From: an uncultured Cetobacterium sp.
GTDB lineage: Bacteria; Fusobacteriota; Fusobacteriia; Fusobacteriales; Fusobacteriaceae
DNA length: 64,000 nucleotides
NCBI GenBank assembly: GCA_934085975.1
Contig: CAKOHT010000002.1
Location: 62,001-126,000 of the forward strand
Reading direction: 5' to 3'
The position numbers and the translations under genes are program-made. The notes beneath the pieces were generated by a model that was not told where the DNA came from, searched no databases, and saw nothing but the letters and a program-made list of their open reading frames with translations. This document shows positions 27,487 through 35,701 of the stretch, in pieces (the stretch's first letter is position 1; every line of letters begins with the position of its first letter).

Positions 27487-29208
27487 TTATACTTTTATAT
27501 ACCCGCCCTTCATTGGTGAAACAGCTAACTTTGTATATATTCCTAAAACTCCTTTTGTGTATTTTGGCACTGGCTTTTCCCATCTACTCTTTCTTTCAGA
27601 AAGAATTTTTTCAACTTCATCTTCTGATAAGTTTTTACCATTTACTCCAACAATCTCCAACTTTCTTTTTTCTACGTCTATCAGAATTAAATCATTCTCT
27701 TCTAACAGCGCTATTGGTCCACCCTCAGATGCCTCTGGGGAAACATGTCCAATCGCTGGTCCACGAGTTGCTCCTGAAAATCTTCCATCCGTTATAAGAG
27801 CTGTTGTTGAAGATATTCTTGGATCAGACGCTATTGCTTCTGTTGTATAGAACATCTCCGGCATTCCCGTTCCTTTAGGTCCTTCATACCTTATGATAAC
27901 TGCATCTCCCGGATTTATTTCACCCTTTAAAACTGCACTTATTGCCTCTTCTTCACTATCAAATGGACGAGCTTTTAAAGTAACTTTTTTCATCTCTTTT
28001 GGTAGTGCTGAGTGTTTAATTACAGCTCCTTCAGGAGCTAGATTTCCCTTTAACACAGCTACTGCTCCCTGCTTTTGAATCGGTGTTGAATATGGTTTTA
28101 TAATATCCTCTTTTTTTAATTCTCTCTTTTTAAGTTCTTGATTACACTTTTCATAATAACCATTTCTCTTTAACTCTTCTAAATTTTCACCCAAAGTTTT
28201 TCCTGTTACAGTTAAAACACTTAAATCTAAGTGCTCCTTAATCTCCTCCATTATTGCTGGTACCCCACCTGCATAATAGAAATACTCCCCTGGATAAAAT
28301 CCACTAGGTCTTATATTCAAAAGATATGGTATTTTTCTATGTATCTCATCAAATAATTCAGCATCTAACTCAATTCCCAGTTCATTTGCTATAGTGGGGA
28401 TATGCAACATAGAATTTGTTGAACCCGCTATTGCAGCATGAACCATTATCGCATTTTTAAAAGCTGCTGGTGTTAAAATTTGTGATGGTAATATTCTTTC
28501 ATGTGCTAATTCTACCGCTCTTTTTCCTGTTAACTCAGCACCTTTTATAAGGTCAGGTGATGTAGCTGGTAAAAGTGCCATTCCTGGAAGTGTTAACCCT
28601 AATGCCTCCGCCATTACTTGCATAGTTGATGCTGTTCCCATGAAAGAACATGCTCCGCATGACGGACAAGCGTTGTGCTTAGCAAAATCAAACTCATCTT
28701 GTGTTATCTCTTTTCTTTCAAACTTTGCACTGTAAGTCCCTAACTGTTCAAGAGTCAACATTCCTGGTCCTGCTGCCATAATTCCTCCTGGCATAACAAT
28801 TGATGGTATATCCATTCTAGCTAAAGCCTGTAAATGTGCGGGAACTCCTTTGTCACAACTTGAAAAAAATACAGCTGCATCATATGGTGTTGCTCCCATT
28901 TGTATCTCAATCATATTGGCTATAAATTCTCTTGAAGCAAGGGAGTAGTTCATCCCATCATGACCTTGAGCTTGTCCATCACATATATCTGTGGTAAAAA
29001 ACTTTGCAGCCTTTCCTCCATTGCTATTTATGGCTTCTTGACCTGTAAACACTAACGTATTCAGATGAGCACTTCCCGGATGACTGTCTCCATAAGTACT
29101 CTGTATTATGATTTGTGGTTTTGACAAATCTTCTTTTTTCCATCCCATCCCTATTCTTAACGGGTCCATTTCTGGAGCTTTCGTTCTTATTTCTTGACTT
29201 TTTAACAT
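27487..29208 (-). CDS. IlvD/Edd family dehydratase, probably a sugar-acid dehydratase
   Basis: 573 residues. The iron-sulfur cluster cysteines are visible in SSCDKGVPAHLQ and CPSCGACSFMGTASTM, with GDSHPGSAHLN and FTTDICDGQAQGHDGMNYSLASRE typical of this family. The family includes dihydroxy-acid dehydratase (IlvD), phosphogluconate dehydratase and sugar-acid dehydratases (gluconate, arabinonate, xylonate). Its operon partner is a GntP permease and a GntR regulator lies upstream, and no branched-chain amino acid genes are near. A sugar-acid substrate is therefore the better guess than valine/isoleucine synthesis. Confidence 0.88.
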   Translation of the reverse strand: MLKSQEIRTKAPEMDPLRIGMGWKKEDLSKPQIIIQSTYGDSHPGSAHLNTLVFTGQEAINSNGGKAAKFFTTDICDGQAQGHDGMNYSLASREFIANMIEIQMGATPYDAAVFFSSCDKGVPAHLQALARMDIPSIVMPGGIMAAGPGMLTLEQLGTYSAKFERKEITQDEFDFAKHNACPSCGACSFMGTASTMQVMAEALGLTLPGMALLPATSPDLIKGAELTGKRAVELAHERILPSQILTPAAFKNAIMVHAAIAGSTNSMLHIPTIANELGIELDAELFDEIHRKIPYLLNIRPSGFYPGEYFYYAGGVPAIMEEIKEHLDLSVLTVTGKTLGENLEELKRNGYYEKCNQELKKRELKKEDIIKPYSTPIQKQGAVAVLKGNLAPEGAVIKHSALPKEMKKVTLKARPFDSEEEAISAVLKGEINPGDAVIIRYEGPKGTGMPEMFYTTEAIASDPRISSTTALITDGRFSGATRGPAIGHVSPEASEGGPIALLEENDLILIDVEKRKLEIVGVNGKNLSEDEVEKILSERKSRWEKPVPKYTKGVLGIYTKLAVSPMKGGYIKV

Positions 29209-29225
29209 AAACTATACCCTTCCTT

Positions 29226-29278
29226 AACTTGTTCTACATGTTTAAAATAAATATACTATTATTTTTTATTTTTGTCAA
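29226..29278 (-). promoter_or_regulatory. Promoter and GntR-type operator of the dehydratase-gntP operon
   Basis: TTGACA (29273-29278, minus strand), 17-base spacer, TATATT (29250-29255). Just downstream of the -10 is AACTTGT-TCT-ACATGTT (29226-29242), a 7-3-7 palindrome with one mismatch and the TGT-N3-ACA core of FadR-type operators. A repressor bound there would block transcription start. Confidence 0.7.
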
Positions 29279-29293
29279 ATAAAATGTATTTTA

Positions 29294-29322
29294 AATAAAA
29301 AAAAGCCCTTTTATAGGCTTCA
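29294..29322 (-). terminator. Terminator of the upstream GntR gene
   Basis: Minus strand GAAGCC TATAAAA GGGCTT with T8 immediately following; it sits right at the stop of the GntR gene. Confidence 0.75.
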
Positions 29323-29323
29323 A

Positions 29324-30004
29324 TTAACTTTTTCTCATCACAACATGTCGAACATCTTTGATAGTTCTTTCAATATGTCTTCTACAATATAATACAGCTA
29401 ATTCCTTGTCTTTAAGCTTTATAGCATTCAATATTAATCCATGTTCGTCTATACCTTTTTGATACCCTAAGATATCATTTAAACTTTTTTGATGTTGAAT
29501 CATAAGGTTTGAAAGTATTTCACTTATTTTTATTATTATAGAGTTCTTAGTTCCTTTAGCTATGGCATTATGAAACATTGCATCATAATATGAAAATCTT
29601 TCCCCATCCTTCTTAGTTTTCAGCATATTTTCATAGCAATCCTGTAATTCATTAAAATCTTCAATATCCGCATTCTCTATAAATAATTCCACGTTTTTAG
29701 TTTCAAATCCCTTTCTAAATTCCAATATTTCCAAATAATCGCTTCTTAAAATTATACTATCTCTCAAAAATTCATTAAAACTAAGTCCACAATCTCTTTT
29801 TTTAACAAATGTTCCCTTTCCCTTCATTTTCTCTAAAATTCCAAGACCTACCATTTTTTCGATGGCTTCTCTTACTGAATTTCTACTAACTTCCAACTCT
29901 GTTGCTAGAGCTATTTCAGGAGTTATTCTTTCATTCTCTTTCCAGACACCATTTGTTATTTTCTCTTTTAAGTAGATAAAAACTTTCTCACTATTTTTTT
30001 TCAT
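29324..30004 (-). CDS. GntR family regulator, FadR subfamily, of the dehydratase-gntP operon
   Basis: 226 residues from ATG 30004, preferred because GGGGA lies 7 bases upstream; a longer in-frame start at 30055 has no such site. Winged helix: ITPEIALATELEVSRNSVREAIEKMVGLGILEKMKGKGTF is spread over about residues 20-65; the FCD domain follows, with MFHNAIAKG and HGLILNAI carrying its His positions. It is the likely binder of the palindrome in front of the dehydratase-permease operon, which it immediately precedes, with its own terminator between. Confidence 0.9.
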   Translation of the reverse strand: MKKNSEKVFIYLKEKITNGVWKENERITPEIALATELEVSRNSVREAIEKMVGLGILEKMKGKGTFVKKRDCGLSFNEFLRDSIILRSDYLEILEFRKGFETKNVELFIENADIEDFNELQDCYENMLKTKKDGERFSYYDAMFHNAIAKGTKNSIIIKISEILSNLMIQHQKSLNDILGYQKGIDEHGLILNAIKLKDKELAVLYCRRHIERTIKDVRHVVMRKS

Positions 30005-30142
30005 AATTTTTTCCCCATTCAGTATATTATTTTCATTAATTATACCATATGACAAAAACTAGGCAAATTAAAAAAAGCTTAAGTATTTATTTTATGCGGA
30101 TAACTGCGTCTAGATTCTTAGGTGTCAAAATTTTTAAAAAAA

Positions 30143-30156
30143 TTATCAATTGATAA
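30143..30156. promoter_or_regulatory. Palindrome in front of the toxin-antitoxin remnant
   Basis: TTATCAATTGATAA is a perfect 14-bp palindrome 17 bases before the first ATG of the locus. This is where an antitoxin HTH protein would be expected to bind for autoregulation. Confidence 0.55.
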
Positions 30157-30172
30157 AATTTAGGGGTGATTT

Positions 30173-30573
30173 ATGCTAAATGAAAGTTTCTTTGAACTAT
30201 TAGAGCCTGCCATTAAAAATTTCTTAAATGAATGTGCTAGACGTACAAATGAAGGAAAATTGAAATTAATTCCCAGAGGTAAAAATATGACAAGTATATA
30301 TGAAATGGGGTTAAGTATTTTTAACGTTGAAGAAATTATTAGTGAATTACAAGTTGATGATTATTATAGAGGTCCATCCTCTGATCATAAATTTTCAAAT
30401 GATGATATTTGGGAGTTTATCAGTCATTATGAGACATATAGATTTATATGAAGTTAAAATTAGATAATAATGATTTTGTTATATGTTTATCTTTTCATGA
30501 AACTGAGAACGCCAATTCTGATATTTATGTAATTTTAAGGAGGAGTTTATGGATAAAAAAATTATTATTTTAA
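30173..30573 (+). pseudogene. MqsR-like toxin gene, apparently frameshifted
   Basis: The first frame (30173-30451) encodes 92 residues ending ...SHYETYRFI. The reading then continues in the -1 frame from 30448 (MKLKLDNNDFVICLSFHE...) to 30573. Joined, the pattern (EMGLSIFNVEEIISEL, DYYRGPSSDH, DIWEF, then a KLKL-VICLSFHE strand) resembles MqsR (ELGLDFDGMCNVIIGL, DFYKS, IWQD, LKITVIHDVLIVSF). MqsR is a ribosome-dependent mRNA interferase. One missing base near 30447 would explain the break. The second frame overlaps the antitoxin start by 25 bases. GGGGTG precedes the ATG. The family call is from remembered motifs. Confidence 0.55.
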
Positions 30574-31414
30574 TTAGAGAGAAAAAAGTTAAAGTTAGAG
30601 ATTTATTTATAACTTTTAATGAAAAAGTAAAATTTAATACTGAAACACTTTATGATATATATAGATCTGAAAAAAAAATGAACTCAACAAAAGACATCAT
30701 TGCTACTCGTGAAAAATATGGATTAAACCAGAGTGATTATTCTTTAGTTTTAGGATTAGGAAAAGTTACTATCCATAGATATGAAAACGGCATGTTACAA
30801 ACGGAAGCCAATGATTCTATTATCACACCATCGAAAGATATTCAAAATATGAAAAAATTGCTTGAAATAAACTGGAATAAAATTTCAGAAGAAACTTATA
30901 AGCTTTTGTATGAAAGATTAAGTAACTTGGAATTATTAGAAAATCATAGAATTTTAAAAAATATTCCCTTATACACTGAAAAAAATGTTTTGAGACAGTC
31001 CCTGTCTTTGACGTTGTTAGAAAACTTCTATGGATTGCTAATGAACTTCAACTAGAAATTACACCTTTATTTTTACAAAAGCTTCTTTATTTTATCCAAG
31101 GAATCTCTTTGAGATTTTATAATAAACCTGCTTTTCCTGAAAAAATTGTAAACTGGACATATGGACCTGTCATAGAAGATATTTACCATAAATATAAAAT
31201 TTATGATAGATGTAATATATCAAAAGAGGAAAATATCTCTCTTACAGAAGGTCTTGAAGAAATTATCCTTAAAGTATTAGAAAGTTATGGAGAATTTAGT
31301 CCAAACAAATTAGTTTCTCTTACACATGAAGAAAATCCTTGGTTAGATACAACACAAAATGAAGAAATTACAAAAGAAGCAATTCTAAAATACTTTAAAA
31401 AAGTTTATAACTAA
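30549..31414 (+). pseudogene. HTH-Panacea antitoxin gene, frameshifted at an A7 tract
   Basis: Frame one (30549-31055) carries an MqsA/Xre-like HTH (IIATREKYGLNQSDYSLVLG, then TIHRYENGMLQTEAN). Then at A7 (30979-30985) the coding continues in the -1 frame as KKCFETVPVFDVVRKLL..., LQKLLYFIQG, NWTYGPVIEDIYHKYK and THEENPW to 31414. That second part is a Panacea (DUF4065/SocA-like) domain. An eighth A would join them into one protein of about 288 residues. Zinc-binding cysteines normally at the N-terminus are absent. AGGAGG precedes the ATG. An isolated 101-residue open frame at 31109 is just the tail. Confidence 0.7.
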
Positions 31415-31436
31415 TATTATTTTTTAAGCAATATAA

Positions 31437-31492
31437 AATTTAAGTAACTTAAGTCTGATATTCTAAAAGACTCAGGTTACTTAAATTTTTTC
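31437..31492. terminator. Terminator after the toxin-antitoxin locus
   Basis: AATTTAAGTAAC (31437-31448) pairs with GTTACTTAAATT (31476-31487) followed by a T-run; an inner AGTCT/AGACT pair lengthens the hairpin. The other strand also has T-rich flank, so it may also end mtlD transcripts. Confidence 0.8.
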
Positions 31493-31545
31493 TATTCTAT
31501 TTATATCTAGTCCCTTACAAATTTCAATTTTACTTTAATATTTAC

Positions 31546-32694
31546 CTATATCGTATCGTAATGATATAAAACTCTATCTTCTACCCCATAACTATCCTCT
31601 AACCCCGATATTTTTTTAAAAGTTTCTTTTATCCCTAACTCATTGATCATTCCATTTAGCTCAACAGCCTGAGGGTCATTTTCATTTTGATACTTCATCG
31701 CTGCAGCTATCCCTTTCACCAAACTCTCATTTTTTAATTCATAATCAAGTGTCCCTCTCAGTGGCTTTATTAATCTGTCATTAAAACTTAACTTTCTAAG
31801 TGGTTCCCGTCCCACTCTAAATACCTCATCCTTCAGATGTGGATTCTCAAATCTAGCCAATATCTTATTGATATATTTTTCATGAGTCTCTTTCTCAAAA
31901 TTGTATCTTTTTATTAGAACCTCCCCACTCTCTTTCATCGCTTCCACTACAACCTCTCTAATCTCTGGATTTTCAATACTCTCTTTTACTGTACTATGCC
32001 CATTTAACACTCCCAGATAAGCTGTTATAGCGTGTCCTGTATTTAAAGTAAATAACTTTCTTTCAATAAAAGCCATCAGATTATTTGTTAACTCCATCCC
32101 TTCAACTTTAGGAATCTCTCCTTTAAAAGCACTTTGTTGCACTATCCACTCTCTAAACTCCTCAACTTTAACATCTAAAATATTCTCTTTATTATCCATT
32201 GGTGGAACTATTCTATCCACGGCAGAATTAGGAAATCCAATATATTTTTTCATATACCCCTCCACCGTTTCTTTTGACAAGTGCTTCTCAATCTCCTCCT
32301 TTAAAAATGATGTTCCATTTATCATATTCTCACACGCTATTATATTTAAATATTCATTTATTCCAGATTTCTTTCTCGCCTCAATACCTTCGGCTAAAGT
32401 TTTGGCAATTATCTTTAAAACATTCGGTCCAACAGCAGTTGTTATAAGATTTGACTCTTTTATTCTCTCAATTATCTCATCACTATTTGACATAACTCCT
32501 AAAACATTTTTCACTCTTACAACTTTTCTATTACTTCCAACAATCTCAACGTTATACTCGTGCTTTTTATTTAACTCATCTATAATTTCCTTTGCCACAT
32601 CTGCAAAACAAACTTCATATCCACTTTGAGATAATATCTTTCCAATAAAACCTCTCCCTATATTTCCTGCCCCAAACTGCAATGCTTTTTTCAT
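31546..32694 (-). CDS. mtlD: Mannitol-1-phosphate 5-dehydrogenase
   Basis: 382 residues from ATG 32694, chosen because GGAGG lies 7 bases before it and homologues begin MKKALQFGAGNIGRGFIG, the NAD-binding loop. The enzyme oxidises mannitol 1-phosphate to fructose 6-phosphate in the cytoplasm. Conserved KLFTLNTGHAITAYLG and RIVPP are visible. It lies 13 bases after mtlA in the same operon. Confidence 0.95.
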   Translation of the reverse strand: MKKALQFGAGNIGRGFIGKILSQSGYEVCFADVAKEIIDELNKKHEYNVEIVGSNRKVVRVKNVLGVMSNSDEIIERIKESNLITTAVGPNVLKIIAKTLAEGIEARKKSGINEYLNIIACENMINGTSFLKEEIEKHLSKETVEGYMKKYIGFPNSAVDRIVPPMDNKENILDVKVEEFREWIVQQSAFKGEIPKVEGMELTNNLMAFIERKLFTLNTGHAITAYLGVLNGHSTVKESIENPEIREVVVEAMKESGEVLIKRYNFEKETHEKYINKILARFENPHLKDEVFRVGREPLRKLSFNDRLIKPLRGTLDYELKNESLVKGIAAAMKYQNENDPQAVELNGMINELGIKETFKKISGLEDSYGVEDRVLYHYDTI

Positions 32695-32707
32695 CTCTAT
32701 TCCTCCA

Positions 32708-34552
32708 TTAAACATTAAATGTCTTATAAATTTTTTCAGCATTTTTTTCATTTTTCAAAGCTAAAACTTCATCTTCATCCTCTATCACATCAGCAATTTT
32801 TGATATTATCTCCACATGTTCATCATTTTTTCCGGCTATTCCTATTAAAAAATATGCCTTATTTCCATTTCCAAAATCTATTCCCTCCGGGTACTGCAAA
32901 ATTACAATTCCAGATTTTAAGACTTCTTTCTTTCCATCCACTGTTCCATGAGGAATAGCCACATAGTTTCCAATATATGTAGTCGAAATTTTTTCTCTCT
33001 CCTGCATATACTTACTATATCCTTTCTCCACATAACCCAACTTCTCTAAGTGCATAGCTACCGCATCAATAGCCTTCTCTTTACCCACACTCTCTAAACC
33101 TGTTAAAACTCCATCTTTTTTTAAAATATCAGAATTTATATCGACCTTTTTAATCGCTTTTTTTTCACTATTTTCCACTTGTATATGAATATCTTTAAAT
33201 CTCTCTTTTAAATTCTCAACTAAAGAATCATAGAACTTATGATTCATAAAATTATCTATTGATATATGTATTGGTGACATCACCGTTTTTTTAGCTCTTT
33301 CTGTCAAATCTTTATGAGTTATTACTATATCCATATCCTCTGTTAGATTTGAGATTGAACAGTTTGTAACCTCTATCGGCAAATTAGCTGCTTCTATCTT
33401 TTTTCTTAATACTCCAGCTCCCATAGCACTCGATCCCATCCCAGCATCACACGCAACTATTATCTTTGATATTTTTTCTAAACTCTTACTTCCAGCTACA
33501 AAAGTTTTTATAGATTCCATATCGTCCTCTATCTCTTTTGAGCTTTTTAACACTATTGTTGCTGTCACAAAAGTAACAGCCGTTGCTCCAACTACTGACA
33601 TCAATACTGCTAACATCTCACCCTTTGGAGCTAAAGCCATAATTGCAAAGATACTTCCCGGTGATGGCGGTGCCACTAATCCTCCATTGAATAGAACATT
33701 TATGAATACCCCTGTCATTCCTCCAAATACAAGTGATACAATCAGCATTGGCTTCATTAGAATATACGGGAAATAGATTTCATGTATTCCTCCAAAGAAA
33801 TGGATTATCGCTGCTCCTGAAGCTGAATCTTTAGAAACTCCCTTGCCAAACATCATATAAGCTAAAAGTACTCCTAAACCTGGACCTGGATTCGCTTCAA
33901 TCAAGAAAAACAGGGATTTTCCCGTTTCTGAAACCTGCTGAATTCCAAGTGGTCCAAAGACACCATGATTTATAGCATTATTTAAAAATAAAACTTTTGC
34001 TGGTTCAACAACTAGTGACGTCAATGGTAATAGTCCCGCTTGAACTAACCTATTCACTCCAACTCCAAGCAGAGTATTTAATTGCTCTACAACTGGACCA
34101 ACACCATAAAAAAATACAATTGCCAGTATCAATCCAACAATTCCTGCTGAGAAGTTATTTACTAACATCTCAAATCCTGATTTTATTTTTCCTTTCATTT
34201 TTTCATCAAATTTTTTGATTGCATATCCACCTACTGGTCCTGCAATCATAGCCCCTATAAACATTGGAATTGATGTCCCACAGATAACTCCAACCGTCGT
34301 TATAGCTCCTACGATAGCTCCCCTATCTCCAGCTACCAACTTTCCACCGTTGTATCCTATAAGTAGTGGAAGTATATAGGTAATCATAGGTCCTACCATT
34401 TTTGCTAACTGCTCATTTGGAAACCACCCTGTCGGTATAAATAATGCTGTCAAAAGTCCCCAAGCTATGAATACACCTATGTTTGGCATAACCATTCCAC
34501 TCAAGAATCTTCCAAAAGCCTGAACTTTTACCTTAAACTCTGAACTTTTCAT
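32708..34552 (-). CDS. mtlA: PTS mannitol-specific EIICBA
   Basis: 614 residues from ATG 34552 (AGGAGG six bases upstream; a start at 34618 would lie in the regulatory region). Domain order: EIIC (about 1-335, with GGIHEIYFPYILMKPM), EIIB (about 365-455, phospho-Cys in IIVACDAGMGSSAMGA) and EIIA (about 470-614, phospho-His in AIPHGTVDGK). It imports mannitol and phosphorylates it at C1. All three active sites are intact. Confidence 0.95.
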   Translation of the reverse strand: MKSSEFKVKVQAFGRFLSGMVMPNIGVFIAWGLLTALFIPTGWFPNEQLAKMVGPMITYILPLLIGYNGGKLVAGDRGAIVGAITTVGVICGTSIPMFIGAMIAGPVGGYAIKKFDEKMKGKIKSGFEMLVNNFSAGIVGLILAIVFFYGVGPVVEQLNTLLGVGVNRLVQAGLLPLTSLVVEPAKVLFLNNAINHGVFGPLGIQQVSETGKSLFFLIEANPGPGLGVLLAYMMFGKGVSKDSASGAAIIHFFGGIHEIYFPYILMKPMLIVSLVFGGMTGVFINVLFNGGLVAPPSPGSIFAIMALAPKGEMLAVLMSVVGATAVTFVTATIVLKSSKEIEDDMESIKTFVAGSKSLEKISKIIVACDAGMGSSAMGAGVLRKKIEAANLPIEVTNCSISNLTEDMDIVITHKDLTERAKKTVMSPIHISIDNFMNHKFYDSLVENLKERFKDIHIQVENSEKKAIKKVDINSDILKKDGVLTGLESVGKEKAIDAVAMHLEKLGYVEKGYSKYMQEREKISTTYIGNYVAIPHGTVDGKKEVLKSGIVILQYPEGIDFGNGNKAYFLIGIAGKNDEHVEIISKIADVIEDEDEVLALKNEKNAEKIYKTFNV

Positions 34553-34602
34553 TTTTATCCTCCTATTTCCCTTTCTTCTTTCTGTCCAAATGATACTAAA
34601 AA

Positions 34603-34621
34603 CCTTTAAAGCCTTCAAAGG
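34603..34621 (-). promoter_or_regulatory. Inverted repeat upstream of mtlA
   Basis: CCTTTAAA-GCC-TTCAAAGG, an 8-3-8 repeat with one mismatch, adjoining TTGACC on the minus strand. It may be a regulator site in the mtlA promoter region (34553-34670), which has no gene. Confidence 0.4.
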
Positions 34622-34669
34622 TCAATGATTTCAAAGAAAATCTATCTTTTAAATTTCAAAAAAAATGGA

Positions 34670-34698
34670 AATAAAAAAGCTACCAAAAATTGGTAGCT
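34670..34698 (-). terminator. nagB terminator
   Basis: AGCTACCA and TGGTAGCT (34678-34685, 34691-34698) followed on the minus strand by TTTTTTATT, 20 bases after the nagB stop. Confidence 0.88.
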
Positions 34699-34717
34699 AG
34701 CAAATTTATATTATTTT

Positions 34718-35539
34718 CTACTTTGATTTAATACTTTTTAAAAATTTCTCCGTGTCTAAATTATCCTTCTCAATATCTTTGAAATATCTATATGTTGAAA
34801 CTTTTAGTTCACCACACGACTCTTCACTTGCAACTATAATACCTTTTCTATGAAGTTGTAGAGCTGATACTGTCCACATATGATTTATTCCACATTCAAC
34901 AGCTTTATGTAGAGCAAGAGCTTTAGCATGAGTGTCAACTAAAATCATAACTTCCTCCGAATCTAAAACTGTTGCAACTCCGACTGTCATTGCAACCTTC
35001 GGAACCCTATTCATATCTCCAGCAAAAAATCTTGAATTAGCCATAATTGTATCTTGAGTTAACTCCTTATCTCTGGTTCTTGAACTTAAAGATGAACCTG
35101 GCTCATTGAAGGCTAGATGCCCATCAGCTCCTATTCCTCCAACAAAAAGATGAATTCCTCCAACTGCTTTTATTTTTTCTTCATATCTTTCGGCCTCTGC
35201 TTTTAAATCTTCACAAAGTCCATCTAAAATATTTATATTCTCCTTAGGTATATTTACATGATTAAAAAAGTGCTTATGCATATAATAGTGGTAACTCTGC
35301 TCATCATTAGGTCCTAATCCTACATATTCATCCATATTAAATGTTATTACATTTTCAAAAGATACATCTCCCTCTTTATATAACTCCACTAACTTCTTGT
35401 ACATCTTTTCTGGTGTACTACCTGTTGGCAATCCTAAAACAAATGGTTTCTCTTTTGTAGGCTTAAACTCTTTTATTTTTTTCACCACATAAGCTGCTGC
35501 CCAATCTCCAATATTTCCTTCTGGAATTATTAATCTCAT
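34718..35539 (-). CDS. nagB: Glucosamine-6-phosphate deaminase
   Basis: 273 residues, full length. It converts glucosamine 6-phosphate to fructose 6-phosphate and ammonia. Motifs: [26 protein letters not shown] (catalytic Asp), [20 protein letters not shown] (catalytic His) and the C-terminal [15 protein letters not shown]. Single gene with its own promoter region and terminator; it shares fructose 6-phosphate as end product with mannitol catabolism. Confidence 0.96.
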   Translation of the reverse strand: MRLIIPEGNIGDWAAAYVVKKIKEFKPTKEKPFVLGLPTGSTPEKMYKKLVELYKEGDVSFENVITFNMDEYVGLGPNDEQSYHYYMHKHFFNHVNIPKENINILDGLCEDLKAEAERYEEKIKAVGGIHLFVGGIGADGHLAFNEPGSSLSSRTRDKELTQDTIMANSRFFAGDMNRVPKVAMTVGVATVLDSEEVMILVDTHAKALALHKAVECGINHMWTVSALQLHRKGIIVASEESCGELKVSTYRYFKDIEKDNLDTEKFLKSIKSK

Positions 35540-35577
35540 CCAAACACCCCTTTTTGAATTTTTATTACTTCCAACTC

Positions 35578-35593
35578 TAATTCATTTGAATTA
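35578..35593. promoter_or_regulatory. Palindrome in the nagB upstream region
   Basis: TAATTCA-TT-TGAATTA, a 7-2-7 inverted repeat with perfect arms between nagB and the divergent mtlA paralogue. A possible nagB promoter (TTGATA, N17, TAGAGT on the minus strand) would have this palindrome in its spacer, a typical repressor position. Confidence 0.45.
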
Positions 35594-35701
35594 AAATATC
35601 AAGGTTAAAACATTTCATTTTTTTTTGAAATAAACAGTTACATTTTTTTTGAAAAAAATATGTTAAACTATTTTATAATTTATTTGGAGGTTGTCATTTT
35701 G

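Noticed and set aside
27565..27585. TGGCAC-N5-TTTCC resembling a sigma-54 promoter
   Set aside because: It lies inside the dehydratase gene on the opposite strand, faces no gene and lacks the GC pair of the -12 element.
27513..28078. Several plus-strand open frames inside the dehydratase gene
   Set aside because: Antisense shadows in AT-rich DNA, with no family resemblance or Shine-Dalgarno.
31109..31414. A stand-alone 101-residue Panacea protein
   Set aside because: The Panacea domain starts about 40 codons earlier in the same frame without a start codon and follows on from the HTH gene, so it is a frameshifted tail.
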